Origin: Fonticella tunisiensis
Lineage (GTDB): Bacteria; Bacillota; Clostridia; Clostridiales; Caloramatoraceae
Length of the DNA: 64,000 bases
Direction: 5' to 3'
Assembly (NCBI RefSeq): GCF_004364155.1
Contig: NZ_SOAZ01000002.1
Coordinates: 1 to 64,000, forward strand
A program made the translations under genes and the position numbers. Positions within the stretch are counted from its first letter, which is position 1. Each line of letters starts with the position of its first letter. Below, piece by piece: positions 7,685-16,649 of the stretch. The notes beneath the pieces were generated by a model. It was given only the letters and a program-made list of their open reading frames with translations. It did not search any database and was not told the DNA's origin.

Positions 7685-8941
7685 ATGGATAAGCTTTTAA
7701 TTGAAGGTGGAAGAAGACTTGCTGGAAAGGTTTATATAAGTGGAGCTAAGAATGCAGCCCTTGGGATACTGCCGGCTGCAATACTTGCAGATGAGGGAAT
7801 ATGTGAAATAGATAACTTGCCTGAAATTGAGGATATTAGGTGTTATGAGAGTATATTAACAAGCCTGGGAGCTAAAATTTCAAAGGATAGAAAAGGACAT
7901 ATTAAAATAGATCCAAGTGGTGTAAAGTCCCACATAGCAGGTAGTGAAGAAGTTAGAAAGATGAGGGCATCCTACTATCTTCTTGGAGCTCTTCTTGCAA
8001 AGTTCGGAAAAGCAGAGGTTGTATTTCCTGGTGGATGCCATATAGGTGTAAGACCCATAGACCAGCATATAAAGGGCTTTGAAGCTATGGGAGCAAAGGT
8101 TACCATAGAACATGGAATTATAAAGGTTTATACGGAAAATGGACTTAAAGGTGCAAATATATATCTTGATGTTGTAAGCGTTGGTGCTACCATAAATATA
8201 ATGCTTGCGGCAACTAAGGCCGATGGAGTTACAATAATTGAAAATGCTGCAAAGGAACCCCATGTAGTAGACGTTGCAAACTTTCTAAATTCAATGGGGG
8301 CAAACATAAAGGGAACGGGTACTGATGTTATAAAAATAACAGGTGTAAAGCATCTTAAAGGATGCTCATATTCGGTTATACCGGATCAGATTGAAGCAGG
8401 AACATATATGATTGCAGCGGCTGCTACAGGTGGAGATGTAACTGTGTGTAATGTAATACCAAAACACCTTGAATCAATAACTGCAAAGCTCATTGAGATG
8501 GGCGTCAATGTAGAAGAGGGAGAGGACAGCGTAAGGGTAATCTGCACTGAAAGGCCAAGGGGTGTAAATGTTAAGACACTTCCATATCCAGGATTTCCAA
8601 CGGACCTTCAGCAGCCGATGACAACGCTTTTATCCATTTCAAAGGGAAGAAGTATAATGAATGAAAGCATATATGAAGCAAGATACAAACATGTGGATGA
8701 GCTTAAGAGAATGGGAGCAAACATAAAGGTTGAAGGAAGAATAGCGGTTATTGAAGGGATTGAGAAGCTTTCCGGTGCCGAGGTTATGGCAACTGACCTC
8801 AGAGCTGGAGCTGCCATGGTTATTGCAGGTCTTGTGGCCGATGGATATACAACGGTTACCAATATAAGCCATATAGACAGAGGATATGAGAAGATAGAGG
8901 AAAAACTAAGAAGCCTCGGTGCAAATATTAAAAGGATATAA
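7685..8941 (+). CDS. murA: UDP-N-acetylglucosamine 1-carboxyvinyltransferase
   Basis: A 418-aa enzyme that transfers enolpyruvate from PEP to UDP-GlcNAc, the first committed step of peptidoglycan synthesis. Seen: N-terminal [15 protein letters not shown] with the catalytic Lys, the active-site loop [14 protein letters not shown] with the fosfomycin-target cysteine, and repeated EPSP-synthase-type domains to the C-terminus. I chose ATG 7685 (MDKLLIEGG), the usual family N-terminus; the upstream in-frame ATG at 7673 has no spaced ribosome site. It is the first gene of a block with walJ, htrA and rlmH. Firmicutes often carry two murA copies; this one's paralogue is outside the window. Confidence 0.95.
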   Translation: MDKLLIEGGRRLAGKVYISGAKNAALGILPAAILADEGICEIDNLPEIEDIRCYESILTSLGAKISKDRKGHIKIDPSGVKSHIAGSEEVRKMRASYYLLGALLAKFGKAEVVFPGGCHIGVRPIDQHIKGFEAMGAKVTIEHGIIKVYTENGLKGANIYLDVVSVGATINIMLAATKADGVTIIENAAKEPHVVDVANFLNSMGANIKGTGTDVIKITGVKHLKGCSYSVIPDQIEAGTYMIAAAATGGDVTVCNVIPKHLESITAKLIEMGVNVEEGEDSVRVICTERPRGVNVKTLPYPGFPTDLQQPMTTLLSISKGRSIMNESIYEARYKHVDELKRMGANIKVEGRIAVIEGIEKLSGAEVMATDLRAGAAMVIAGLVADGYTTVTNISHIDRGYEKIEEKLRSLGANIKRI

Positions 8942-9058
8942 AAATATAGGGATAGAGGCTTGTACCTTAATTTCCTTAAGCCCTTTTGCGATTTAAGATG
9001 CATTCTTATTTGTGTTTGTCATCCTGTGAAATAATGGAATATTGAAAGGAGAATGTGA

Positions 9059-9850
9059 ATGGAGTTTTGTTCGCTTTATAGTGGAAGCAGCGGAAACAGC
9101 CTTTATGTTGCAACGGAAAGAACAAAAATTTTAGTTGATGCAGGGCTGTCCGGCAAGAAGATACAGGATGGACTTAAGGAAATAGGTGTAAATCCATGTG
9201 AAGTAGATGCAATTTTAATTACCCATGAACATGACGACCATATAAAATCTGCAGGGATTTTATCCAGGAGGTTTAATATCCCGATATATGCAAATACTAA
9301 AACATGGGAAGCTATGATAGACTTCATTGGGGATATAAGAGAAGAAAACATAAAGGTATTTGAGTCAAACGTTCCGTACGAGATAAAGGATTTAACCGTT
9401 ATACCGTTTTCAATTCCCCATGATGCTGCGGATCCAACGGGCTACAGTTTCGTCCATGGCAAAAACAAAATTTCCATAGCTACTGATATCGGTCATGCCA
9501 GTGAAGGAGTGAAGAACAACATAAAAGATTCGGATCTAATACTTCTTGAGTCAAACCATGACGTTGAAATGCTGAAGGTTGGACCATACCCATATCCTCT
9601 AAAGCGAAGGGTTTTAGGAGATTCAGGTCATCTCTCAAATGAGGATGCAGGTAAAACCATAGTTGAAATATTAAATAGTAAAATAAAAAAGGTTATTCTG
9701 GGACACTTAAGCAAGACAAACAACTATCCGGAGCTTGCATATAGAACGGTGTTGTCCATTTTGCAGATGAATGGTGTAAGGGATGGAGAGGATGTTGAAA
9801 TCGATCTTGCATATAGAGACAGGGTGGGGAGGATTCAAATCATAAAATAG
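9059..9850 (+). CDS. walJ: WalJ/YycJ-type metallo-beta-lactamase-fold hydrolase
   Basis: A 263-aa MBL-fold protein. Metal ligands are visible in THEHDDH (HxHxDH), with further histidines at IPHDAADP, GDSGHLSN and LGHLSK, and Asp in ATDIGHA. The YycJ/WalJ branch is linked in Firmicutes to the WalRK envelope regulon and to DNA replication/repair phenotypes; the exact substrate is unsettled. AAAGGAG lies upstream of ATG. It is 10 bp from htrA, the same adjacency as walJ-htrC in Bacillus, but walRKHI are absent here. Confidence 0.88.
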   Translation: MEFCSLYSGSSGNSLYVATERTKILVDAGLSGKKIQDGLKEIGVNPCEVDAILITHEHDDHIKSAGILSRRFNIPIYANTKTWEAMIDFIGDIREENIKVFESNVPYEIKDLTVIPFSIPHDAADPTGYSFVHGKNKISIATDIGHASEGVKNNIKDSDLILLESNHDVEMLKVGPYPYPLKRRVLGDSGHLSNEDAGKTIVEILNSKIKKVILGHLSKTNNYPELAYRTVLSILQMNGVRDGEDVEIDLAYRDRVGRIQIIK

Positions 9851-9860
9851 GAGGAAATCC

Positions 9861-10967
9861 ATGAATAGTAATGATTTCAAGATGAGAAAACCATCCTTTT
9901 TCGGCTATTTTGTATCCGGATTGTTCGGGGCTATTATAGGGGCGTTTCTTATTTTAATATTTGGCCCATCTGCACTTTTTACTAAATTTAACCAGCCGGC
10001 CCCATCACAGCAGCAGACGCAGCCCCAGCAGCAACAGCTTGTTCAAAATGTTGGTGTGTCGGATATAAGTATTGCTGCAAATAAGGTTATTCCTTCTGTA
10101 GTTGGAATTAAAACTGTTGAAGTTAATAGAAGCTTTTTTGGAAACGGCAAAATTCAGGGAGTTGGATCAGGAGTAATTGTAGATAGCGGAGGATATATAC
10201 TCACAAACAATCATGTTGCGGGTATGGAAAAGAAAAATATTACTGTTTCCCTCTATGACGGAAGTGAAGTGTCGGGAAGGACAGTATGGGCTGATCCTGT
10301 TCTTGACCTTGCAATTGTTAAGATAGATAGAAGTGATTTAACGCCTGCAGCCCTTGGAGACTCAAAAAATGTAAAGATTGGAGAACAGGCTATTGCCATA
10401 GGAAATCCACTTGGATTTGCCTTTCAGAGAACTGTAACGGCAGGTATTATTAGCGCACTAAACAGAACGATTGAAGTAGACGGAAACCTTATGGAGGATT
10501 TAATTCAGACGGATGCCTCCATAAACCCTGGAAACAGCGGTGGGCCCCTTATAAATATAAGGGGAGAGGTTATTGCCATAAATACTGTAAAGGCTACATC
10601 AGCAGAGGGAATAGGTTTTGCAGTGCCAGTTAATATAGTAAAGCCCGTTGTGAAAAGCATAAAGGAAAAGGGGAGCTTTACTGCACCAACCATTGGAATA
10701 ACCGGTTATGATAGGGAGATGGCTGGATATTATGATAATAAAATCATTGATAAAGGTATATTTGTAACCAGCACTACCAAAGGAGGCCCTGCAGATGTGG
10801 CAGGAATCAGGGAAGGAGATATAATACTATCTGTAAACGATGAGCCTGTAAACACAATGATAGGTCTTAAGGAGGCCCTTTATAAGGCTGGGGTAGGGAG
10901 TACAGTCAAAGTAAGAATAAAAAGGCCCCTTGGTGGAGAAACAGTGGTTGATGTAACATTAAAATAA
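9861..10967 (+). CDS. htrA: HtrA/DegP-type membrane-anchored serine protease
   Basis: A 368-aa quality-control protease. Layout: cytoplasmic start, transmembrane anchor (about residues 13-35), a Gln/Pro-rich linker, trypsin-like domain (about 60-240) with His in TNNHVAG, Asp in DPVLDLAIVK and Ser in NPGNSGGPL, then one PDZ domain (about 270-365). It acts at the outer face of the membrane on misfolded proteins. GGAGGAAATCC precedes the ATG. It is followed by a hairpin and rlmH, as in the walJ-htrC-rlmH order of other Firmicutes. Confidence 0.92.
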   Translation: MNSNDFKMRKPSFFGYFVSGLFGAIIGAFLILIFGPSALFTKFNQPAPSQQQTQPQQQQLVQNVGVSDISIAANKVIPSVVGIKTVEVNRSFFGNGKIQGVGSGVIVDSGGYILTNNHVAGMEKKNITVSLYDGSEVSGRTVWADPVLDLAIVKIDRSDLTPAALGDSKNVKIGEQAIAIGNPLGFAFQRTVTAGIISALNRTIEVDGNLMEDLIQTDASINPGNSGGPLINIRGEVIAINTVKATSAEGIGFAVPVNIVKPVVKSIKEKGSFTAPTIGITGYDREMAGYYDNKIIDKGIFVTSTTKGGPADVAGIREGDIILSVNDEPVNTMIGLKEALYKAGVGSTVKVRIKRPLGGETVVDVTLK

Positions 10968-10979
10968 TATTAGCAATAT

Positions 10980-11015
10980 GCGGTAATTTCCATATGGAGT
11001 TACCGCTTGTTTTAT
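10980..11015 (+). terminator. Terminator after htrA
   Basis: GCGGTAA (10980-10986) pairs with TTACCGC (11000-11006), with the inner TCCAT/ATGGA arm adding to the stem, followed by TTGTTTTAT. Confidence 0.7.
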
Positions 11016-11082
11016 AGGGCGTGTAGAGATAACAGGATATGGCTTAAGTTTAAAAAGAATTTAATTGTAAGTGGAGGATGAA

Positions 11083-11562
11083 ATGAACATAACCATTATT
11101 TCAGTAGGAAAACTTAAGGAAAAATATTTAAGGGAAGGAATAGAGGAATATAAAAAGAGGCTTACCAGATACTGCTCCATAGATATCATTGAGGTTCCCG
11201 ATGAAAAGGCTCCTGAAAACCTGTCCGAAAGAGAAGAGGAGCAGATAAAGGAAAAGGAAGGACAGGGCATATTAAAGCATATTAGGGAAAGTGCGTATGT
11301 AATTGCCCTTGATATTAAGGGCAAGATGCTGTCATCTGAGGAACTATCAGGACTTTTGGGTGAGCTTGCACTATCGGGAAACAGCAGCATAGCCTTTGTA
11401 ATAGGTGGCTCCCTTGGATTATCAAAGGAGGTTTTAAACAGGGCGAACTATAAACTCAGTTTTTCAAAAATGACCTTTCCTCATCAGCTTATGAGGCTTA
11501 TACTTCTTGAGCAGGTATACAGGGGGTTTAAAATTTTGAAGGGGGAGCCGTATCATAAATAG
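11083..11562 (+). CDS. rlmH: 23S rRNA pseudouridine-1915 N3-methyltransferase
   Basis: A 159-aa SPOUT-class methyltransferase that modifies pseudouridine 1915 in helix 69 of 23S rRNA using S-adenosylmethionine. Motifs: [13 protein letters not shown] at the start, the knotted SAM site [13 protein letters not shown], and the near-invariant C-terminus [22 protein letters not shown]...YHK. Start ATG 11083 follows GGAGG at 5 nt and gives exactly the family length; the in-frame GTG at 11071 would add four residues. It is the end of the conserved murA-rlmH block. Confidence 0.96.
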   Translation: MNITIISVGKLKEKYLREGIEEYKKRLTRYCSIDIIEVPDEKAPENLSEREEEQIKEKEGQGILKHIRESAYVIALDIKGKMLSSEELSGLLGELALSGNSSIAFVIGGSLGLSKEVLNRANYKLSFSKMTFPHQLMRLILLEQVYRGFKILKGEPYHK

Positions 11563-11608
11563 CGGGAGATAGATATTAGGCTCGTGACAAGTGACAAATT
11601 GATATTTA

Positions 11609-11645
11609 TATTCATAGAAATACTTTTTCTATGAATATTTTTTAT
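11609..11645 (+). terminator. Terminator after rlmH
   Basis: TATTCATAGAAA (11609-11620) pairs with TTTCTATGAATA (11626-11637), followed by a T-rich run. Confidence 0.85.
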
Positions 11646-11695
11646 TTTTATTAATGTTAAATATTTAGATAAAGAATATTCAAGGTAAAAATAAA

Positions 11696-11787
11696 ATGCC
11701 AAGGAAAAATAGAGTTATCTATGAAGGGGAATATATCACATTTATCAGAGAGGGAAAATAAAGAATACACTTGTCATGAACCTGACA
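11696..11787 (+). pseudogene. Remnant of a REP-associated/IS200-like (Y1) transposase
   Basis: ATG 11696 opens a 21-codon frame beginning MPRKNRVIYEGEYITFIREG, very like the N-terminus of Y1_Tnp/TnpA-REP proteins, then stops at 11759-11761. In a shifted frame the next codons read ENKEYT, matching the (R)GNNKEY continuation of the family. So this is a frameshifted, 3'-truncated fragment of about 30 codons. It marks the left edge of the accessory stretch after rlmH. Confidence 0.55.
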
Positions 11788-11813
11788 CCCCCTCCAGGAT
11801 TATCTGGAGGGGG
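11788..11813. repeat. GC-rich perfect hairpin
   Basis: CCCCCTCCAG (11788-11797) and CTGGAGGGGG (11804-11813) form a 10-bp perfect stem with a 6-nt loop. No T run follows on either strand, so it is not a classical terminator, though it may block 3' decay of the minus-strand oxidoreductase mRNA. Confidence 0.7.
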
Positions 11814-11905
11814 TATCATCATCTAGTAAGTATTTTATTATTTTTCATCAAAGTGCAGCTTGCTTGCGTCTATGGATTTCCTGTCTTTTAGTGGTCTTTT
11901 AAGAA

Positions 11906-13837
11906 TTAAGCATTCATACCTGCAAGGAACCCTTCACGTACCGCATCAAGAGCGTTTCGTATTTTTAAGGCGTCACCGATTACTTTGACTTCGGTTTTGC
12001 CTTCGAGTTCTTTTGCAAGGGAAGAATTTGGCTTTACACCTAACGCAAGGATTATTGTATCAGCATCAAAATCAAAAATTTCTCCGTCTTTTTCAAGCCT
12101 TGCACCTTTTTCGTTTATTTCCACTACTTTGGTGCCTTTCATTACCTGAATTTTTTTCTGCTCTATAAAGTTAAGAAGAAATTCGCGGCGTGTGCTTTCT
12201 TCATCAGTAGCTATTTCAGGAAGAAGTTCTACAATAGCAACCTGTTTACCCTGCATAGCAAAATGAGTAGCCGTTTCACAACCGATCATGCCGCCACCTG
12301 CTACAAGAACTTTTCCTTTAACAGTAACTTTTCCTGCCAGTGCATCCTGTGCAAACACTACGTTAGAACCATCTATACCTGGAATAGGAGGCTTTGAAGG
12401 AGTAGAACCTGTGGCTATTATTACTACATCAGGCTTTTCTTCATCGCAAACAGCAGGAGTATACTCCGTATTAAGTTTGATATTTATACCAAGTTTTTTA
12501 ATTTGCCTTGCCAGCCATGATGGAAGATAGGCCATGTTGCCTTTAAATGGAGGGATAGGAGCCAGACCGAACTGCCCACCCAGTTTGTCAGATTTTTCAT
12601 AAAGAGTCACGTTATGACCTGCTAAAGCTGCAGCTCTTGCTGCTTCCATACCTGCAAGACCCCCACCTACAACTGTTACTTTCTTTGGGGTTTTTGCCTT
12701 CTTTGTTTCATTGAGATATTCAAATCCTAAAGTTGGATTTACTACACAGCGAATAGGCTCATTATTGAACAGTCTTGCAAGACATCCCTGCTGGCAGCCT
12801 ATACAATGTCTTATATCATCGTAGCGGCCTTCAGCAAATTTGTTTGGAAGCTCAGGGTCAGCAAGAGAAGCTCTACCCATTGCTACAAGGTCAGCTTTGC
12901 CTGATGCCAATATAGTTTCCGCCATGCGAGGGTCATTTATACGTCCTACTGTTATAACTGGTATATTTACAACCCTTTTAACTTCTTCTGCGAGGTTTAC
13001 AATCCAGCCGTTAGTCACATTAAGAGGCGGAATTACAGCCCATGTGCTGCCATATACACCTGCGGAAACATGTATAGCATCAACACCTGCTTTTTCAAGC
13101 ATTGCTGCAATAAGCTTTGTTTCCTCAATTGTACGTCCTCCTGGTACATATTCGTCACCTGATATACGGAATATAACTGTAAAGTCTTTTCCGCATTTTT
13201 TACGAATATCTGCAATAATTTCAAGAGGGAAGCGCATACGATTTTCAATAGGCCCGCCATACTCGTCGCAACGTTTATTTGAATAAGTTGACATAAATTG
13301 AGCTATAAGATAGCCGTGAGCTCCGTGAACTTCGACGCCGTCAAAACCGCATTTTTTTGCTCTGAGGGCTGCGTCACCGAATTCGGATACTATTTTCTTT
13401 ATTTCGGGGATGGTAAGCTCACGGGGTATATATCCCATAACAGGGCATGGTATAGGTGAAGCGGAAACAGGCTGCTGTCCGATAACATCATATGAAGCTT
13501 GGCGTCCTGCATGGTAAATCTGTGCTACGATTTTAGCGCCATGTTGGTGAACACGCTGTGTAAGTCTTGCATGTCCTTCCATTTGCTCATCTTTCCATAA
13601 ACCTGCTGTCCAGAAACCTCTGCCCAGAGGGTCAACGGCATAGTCTTCTGTTATAATGAGTCCCCAACCGCCCTTTGCTTTAGCCTCATGATAAGCGATA
13701 TATTGCTCTGTTGCAAAGCCGTCGGGGTCACAGAACACTGTAACCATAGGAGAAACAACTAATCTGTTTTTAAGCTTTATGCTGCCTATTGAGATTGGAG
13801 CAAACACAGGACTTGAATTTAGAGTTTTGACTGACAT
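11906..13837 (-). CDS. NADH:flavin oxidoreductase, old yellow enzyme / 2-enoate reductase family
   Basis: A 643-aa three-domain flavoenzyme like 2,4-dienoyl-CoA reductase, BaiCD and 2-enoate reductase. An FMN TIM barrel (about residues 8-340) carries HGAHGYLIAQFMS; a [4Fe-4S] motif CIGCQQGC...C lies near 345-365; then two Rossmann sites, FAD (VVGGGLAGMEAA, about 390) and NAD(P) (VAGGGMIGCETA, about 515). The family reduces activated C=C bonds of enoates or enoyl-CoAs; substrate unknown. AAGGAGAGG precedes ATG. It is divergent from tetR with two operator-like sites between them, so it is very probably TetR-regulated. Confidence 0.9.
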   Translation of the reverse strand: MSVKTLNSSPVFAPISIGSIKLKNRLVVSPMVTVFCDPDGFATEQYIAYHEAKAKGGWGLIITEDYAVDPLGRGFWTAGLWKDEQMEGHARLTQRVHQHGAKIVAQIYHAGRQASYDVIGQQPVSASPIPCPVMGYIPRELTIPEIKKIVSEFGDAALRAKKCGFDGVEVHGAHGYLIAQFMSTYSNKRCDEYGGPIENRMRFPLEIIADIRKKCGKDFTVIFRISGDEYVPGGRTIEETKLIAAMLEKAGVDAIHVSAGVYGSTWAVIPPLNVTNGWIVNLAEEVKRVVNIPVITVGRINDPRMAETILASGKADLVAMGRASLADPELPNKFAEGRYDDIRHCIGCQQGCLARLFNNEPIRCVVNPTLGFEYLNETKKAKTPKKVTVVGGGLAGMEAARAAALAGHNVTLYEKSDKLGGQFGLAPIPPFKGNMAYLPSWLARQIKKLGINIKLNTEYTPAVCDEEKPDVVIIATGSTPSKPPIPGIDGSNVVFAQDALAGKVTVKGKVLVAGGGMIGCETATHFAMQGKQVAIVELLPEIATDEESTRREFLLNFIEQKKIQVMKGTKVVEINEKGARLEKDGEIFDFDADTIILALGVKPNSSLAKELEGKTEVKVIGDALKIRNALDAVREGFLAGMNA

Positions 13838-13890
13838 AAAAAACCTCTCCTTTGTATATTATTTAACAATGTATTTTAAAAAATAAAAAG

Positions 13891-13942
13891 TAACCGATCG
13901 GTCAACTTAAGTTTATTATACCAACCAGTAACCCGCTGGTCA
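13891..13942. promoter_or_regulatory. Two tandem TetR-type operator candidates
   Basis: Two 14-bp sites of form TAACC-N4-GGTCA occur at 13891-13904 (centre GATC, containing the palindrome ACCGATCGGT) and 13929-13942 (centre CGCT), 38 bp apart. They sit between the divergent oxidoreductase and tetR genes, where a TetR repressor would control both promoters. Confidence 0.7.
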
Positions 13943-14024
13943 AGCTTTAAAGTTTTTTCTTGATAAAATGTTATCAACTGATATAATTAAATATTATATA
14001 TTATAGAAAACAGGTGAGAATATT

Positions 14025-14603
14025 ATGCCTACATCAGCAAAAAAAAGTAAAAGAATACGTGCCGAGCGTCGTAAACAGATATTGGATGCAGCATTGGTGT
14101 TATTTGACGAAAAAGGATATTCTAATACTCGTGTAAGTGATATAGCTCAGGCTATAGGTGTAAGCAAAGCTCTTATATTCAAATACTTTCCTTCGAAAAT
14201 AGATATTTTTAAAGCTATTACAGAATATATAGAAACCTGCCTTGCAGAGGTTTTAAACGGGCCAACCCCTACGGATTCCTTAAGAAATTTTGGGCTTAAA
14301 ATTACTTCTACAACCAAAGACTATATTCCACCCATGAGGATATATATCGCAACTTTTATAAAAGGAGAGCTTCCCACAGACATGAATGAGAATTTTCTCC
14401 GCACTAATTTTGCAAAAAAATGGCTGGCTCCTATAATACGTCAAGGACAGGTAAATGGCGAATTTCGTGAAGGTGACCCGGAAGAACTGGCTAATGCCTT
14501 TTGGCTTTATATATTAGGTGCAGTTGCAAATTATATTCATAACAGGAACGATGCAGCGTCTATACCTAATATTGAAATTCCCCTCAGCATGCTGAAAAAA
14601 TAA
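14025..14603 (+). CDS. TetR/AcrR-family transcriptional regulator
   Basis: A 192-aa TetR regulator. The basic N-terminus and helix-turn-helix (about residues 12-58) read RRKQILDAALVLFDEKGYSNTRVSDIAQAIGVSKALIFKYFPSK; the rest is a helical ligand-binding domain. AGGTGAG precedes the ATG. It is divergent from the old-yellow-enzyme gene with operator-like repeats between, so it probably represses that gene and itself, with release by an unknown, possibly enoate-type, ligand. Confidence 0.9.
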   Translation: MPTSAKKSKRIRAERRKQILDAALVLFDEKGYSNTRVSDIAQAIGVSKALIFKYFPSKIDIFKAITEYIETCLAEVLNGPTPTDSLRNFGLKITSTTKDYIPPMRIYIATFIKGELPTDMNENFLRTNFAKKWLAPIIRQGQVNGEFREGDPEELANAFWLYILGAVANYIHNRNDAASIPNIEIPLSMLKK

Positions 14604-14772
14604 TCAAGGAGACTTATCTCTTTTTATTAACAAGCCTTCTATAAGTGTTTTTTTACAATTGCTTTGAGGAAATTTCATCTTATCAAATAGGATAATACCA
14701 TCTTTATTATAGGTTTTTGTGTACAAAAATATTCATTAAAGGTTTAGTATAATCCTTCTCTTTTTTCCATCC

Positions 14773-14897
14773 TTACACTCTATATGAGGCTTTCAGCTCA
14801 TACGGTGTTTCATCAGTTGGCATTAGTGCATCAGCCTGGTGTGCCAAGGCCTTGACAAAGCCATGTTTGCAGATGTTATACGGGTATTGTCTTCGCG
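14773..14897 (-). pseudogene. Unidentified coding-like fragment next to the IS66 remnant
   Basis: On minus, an uninterrupted frame ends KALAHQADALMPTDETPYELKASYRV and stops at 14775-14773. It looks like the C-terminal end of a real protein (balanced composition), but I do not recognise it, and it has no start or ribosome site. It abuts the IS66 tnpB fragment, so it may be a gene truncated by that insertion. The 170 bp between tetR and this fragment hold nothing I recognise. Confidence 0.3.
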
Positions 14898-15245
14898 ATG
14901 ATAAATAATACTTTAATTGATAGAGTTTATCTTGCATGCGGCTCAACTGACCTGCGTAAATCCATTGATGGTTTAGCTTCGCTAGTAATGGTATATGTTA
15001 TGAGTGAAAAATACGAAACGGCATGCCCCTGTATAGGCAGAAGTTTATACTCCTTGGAATAGATCTGTCCTGTAAGACTCTTACCAATTGGATGGTTCAT
15101 GAGGAGGGTCCCTTAGAAGGAACTATTTCATATATGTGGATATTCCGTACCGGGAATGGGAGGTAGCCTATTGTGCTCTACGATTATCAAACAACAAGGG
15201 CAAGTAAGCATCTACGAAGGTTCTTGTCCGGGTTTAAGGGCTAGC
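14898..15245 (+). mobile_element. IS66-family remnant (tnpB start fused to tnpC interior)
   Basis: ATG 14898 opens a 54-codon frame with RVYLACGSTDLRKSIDGLASLV, the hallmark of IS66 TnpB, ending at TAG 15060-15062. From about 15030, a different frame gives GMPLYRQKFILLGIDLS...TLTNWMVH, then YMWIFRTGNG, a stop, VLYDYQTTRASKH and FLSGFKG: ordered motifs of the IS66 TnpC transposase. The 3' part of tnpB and most of tnpC are deleted and the rest carries stops. It cannot move by itself. No terminal repeats were found. Confidence 0.8.
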
Positions 15246-15312
15246 TGCATGTAGAATAATGATAAATTAATCCCCATCTATATAATAGGTGGGGATTAAT
15301 TTACGCTTACGT

Positions 15313-16167
15313 TTAGATATCAAACAGGAGCGATTTATAGGAAGACACGCAATCCTTTTTCAATACAGCCGATACAACTCTGTGCAGAGGGAATTTTTTG
15401 ATTTCTCGTGCTATAACTCCTTGGCTGCTCATGCTATCTGCTACCATTTTAGGTACTATGGTTATGCCAAATCCCTTTTCTACATAATTAATTAACGACT
15501 CGGTTAGTTCCAATTCAAGTGTTATATTTGGTGTAACACCCATTAAGCTGCAGTGATTGCGGATAGCAGCCCTTATGGGGCAGGGGGCTTTATATAATAT
15601 TAACTTTTCCTTTACTACAGATAAAAAATCAATTTCTTCAGTTTTAACCATAGGGTGAGAAGCTGACATAACCACGAAAAATGGCTCTACCACTAATGGA
15701 ACAATGGCAATATCCGATTCTTGTACAGCATCGGATACAAAAGCAATATTTAAAAAGCCATTCCTTACACTGTTGATCAACTGAGAATTAGTATGCATAG
15801 CTTCTATATAAACTTCATAATTCATCATTTTAAGCTTCTCGATATATTTAGGTAAAAAATATGTTATTAAATTTGGCAGACCGCCAATTCTTATAACATT
15901 TTCTTTATCAAATGATTTTATCTGCTTTATTGTTTCGTTTATTGTTTCCATTATTAAATTGCAACGTTCATAGAAATATCTACCGGCAGGCGTAAGTTTT
16001 ATTCCAGTTGGAGTTCTTAATAATAGGGAACAGCCCAAGGATTTTTCCAATAGACTCAATTGTTTAGTAAGGGCGGGCTGCGAGATAAATAGATATTGTG
16101 AGGCTTTATTTAAACTTCCATATTCTACGATTGCTAAAAAATACTTAATTTGTTCTATGCTTAGCAT
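15313..16167 (-). CDS. LysR-family transcriptional regulator (CynR-like)
   Basis: A 284-aa LysR protein. N-terminal helix-turn-helix: LNKASQYLFISQPALTKQLSLLEKSLG (about residues 18-45); the effector-binding domain follows (about 92-280, IRIGGLPNLITYFLPKY). GGAGGTGC precedes ATG. It is divergent from the flavodoxin-like reductase gene across MITE copy B, so that gene is a possible target, although the insertion may have disturbed the original promoter arrangement. Confidence 0.85.
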   Translation of the reverse strand: MLSIEQIKYFLAIVEYGSLNKASQYLFISQPALTKQLSLLEKSLGCSLLLRTPTGIKLTPAGRYFYERCNLIMETINETIKQIKSFDKENVIRIGGLPNLITYFLPKYIEKLKMMNYEVYIEAMHTNSQLINSVRNGFLNIAFVSDAVQESDIAIVPLVVEPFFVVMSASHPMVKTEEIDFLSVVKEKLILYKAPCPIRAAIRNHCSLMGVTPNITLELELTESLINYVEKGFGITIVPKMVADSMSSQGVIAREIKKFPLHRVVSAVLKKDCVSSYKSLLFDI

Positions 16168-16322
16168 AGGGCACCTCCATCTTCAGATATAACCTATAGT
16201 TATATCTTATATGTTTAATCTATATTATTCAAGTTAATAAAAATAAAGTTAAAATAAAGTTAAGTTGTCTAACTACTTAGATTTCCCATGAAAAACGAGT
16301 TGTTTATTGGGATGTAACTTAA

Positions 16323-16609
16323 CTTGTTGTGCTACTCTGAAAAGTTCATTGGATTATAAGTGGAAAGCATATACAGATCGACGCTGCGATAAAAAATATA
16401 TTTCATTCACTAGTACGCTTAACAAAGAAGTTCTAAGGCTCGGGATTTGAAAAATCAAAAACTTTCGTTTGTTTGAGCTAAGCGAGTTTTAAAAGCTTAC
16501 TTGGCTTGTCAGCTGTCCCGAGCCTTAGAACCTCTGTGCACAAGCGTAGTTGTGAGAGTAATATATTTTTTATCACAGCGTCTTTTGAAAATAAAACTAG
16601 CACAACGAG
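16323..16609. mobile_element. MITE-like palindromic element, copy B
   Basis: A 287-bp element with ends CTTGTTGTGCTA (16323-16334) and, reading inward from the right, CTCGTTGTGCTA (16609-16598). Flanks GTAACTTAA and TTAAATTAA (7 of 9 match) suggest a worn target duplication. The whole element is a long imperfect palindrome: GACGCTG(C/T)GATAAAAAATATATT occurs inward from both ends, and GTTCTAAGGCTCGGGA (16429-16444) pairs exactly with its complement around 16516-16531. The central loop (16471-16513) is inverted relative to copy A. It lies between the LysR gene and the flavodoxin-like gene and ends 40 bp before the latter's start. Confidence 0.82.
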
Positions 16610-16649
16610 TTAAATTAACAAGTTTATTGAAATTAGGAGGGTTTGTACA

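Noticed and set aside
7880-8263. 127-codon minus-strand frame inside murA
   Set aside because: Antisense shadow of murA, rich in Tyr/Cys/Ser as expected from reading the complement; murA is clearly the real gene.
11788-11813. Rho-independent terminator
   Set aside because: The stem is strong but no T run follows on either strand; listed only as a hairpin.
12840-13286. 148-codon plus-strand frame inside the old-yellow-enzyme gene
   Set aside because: Antisense shadow; the minus-strand protein has all expected motifs.
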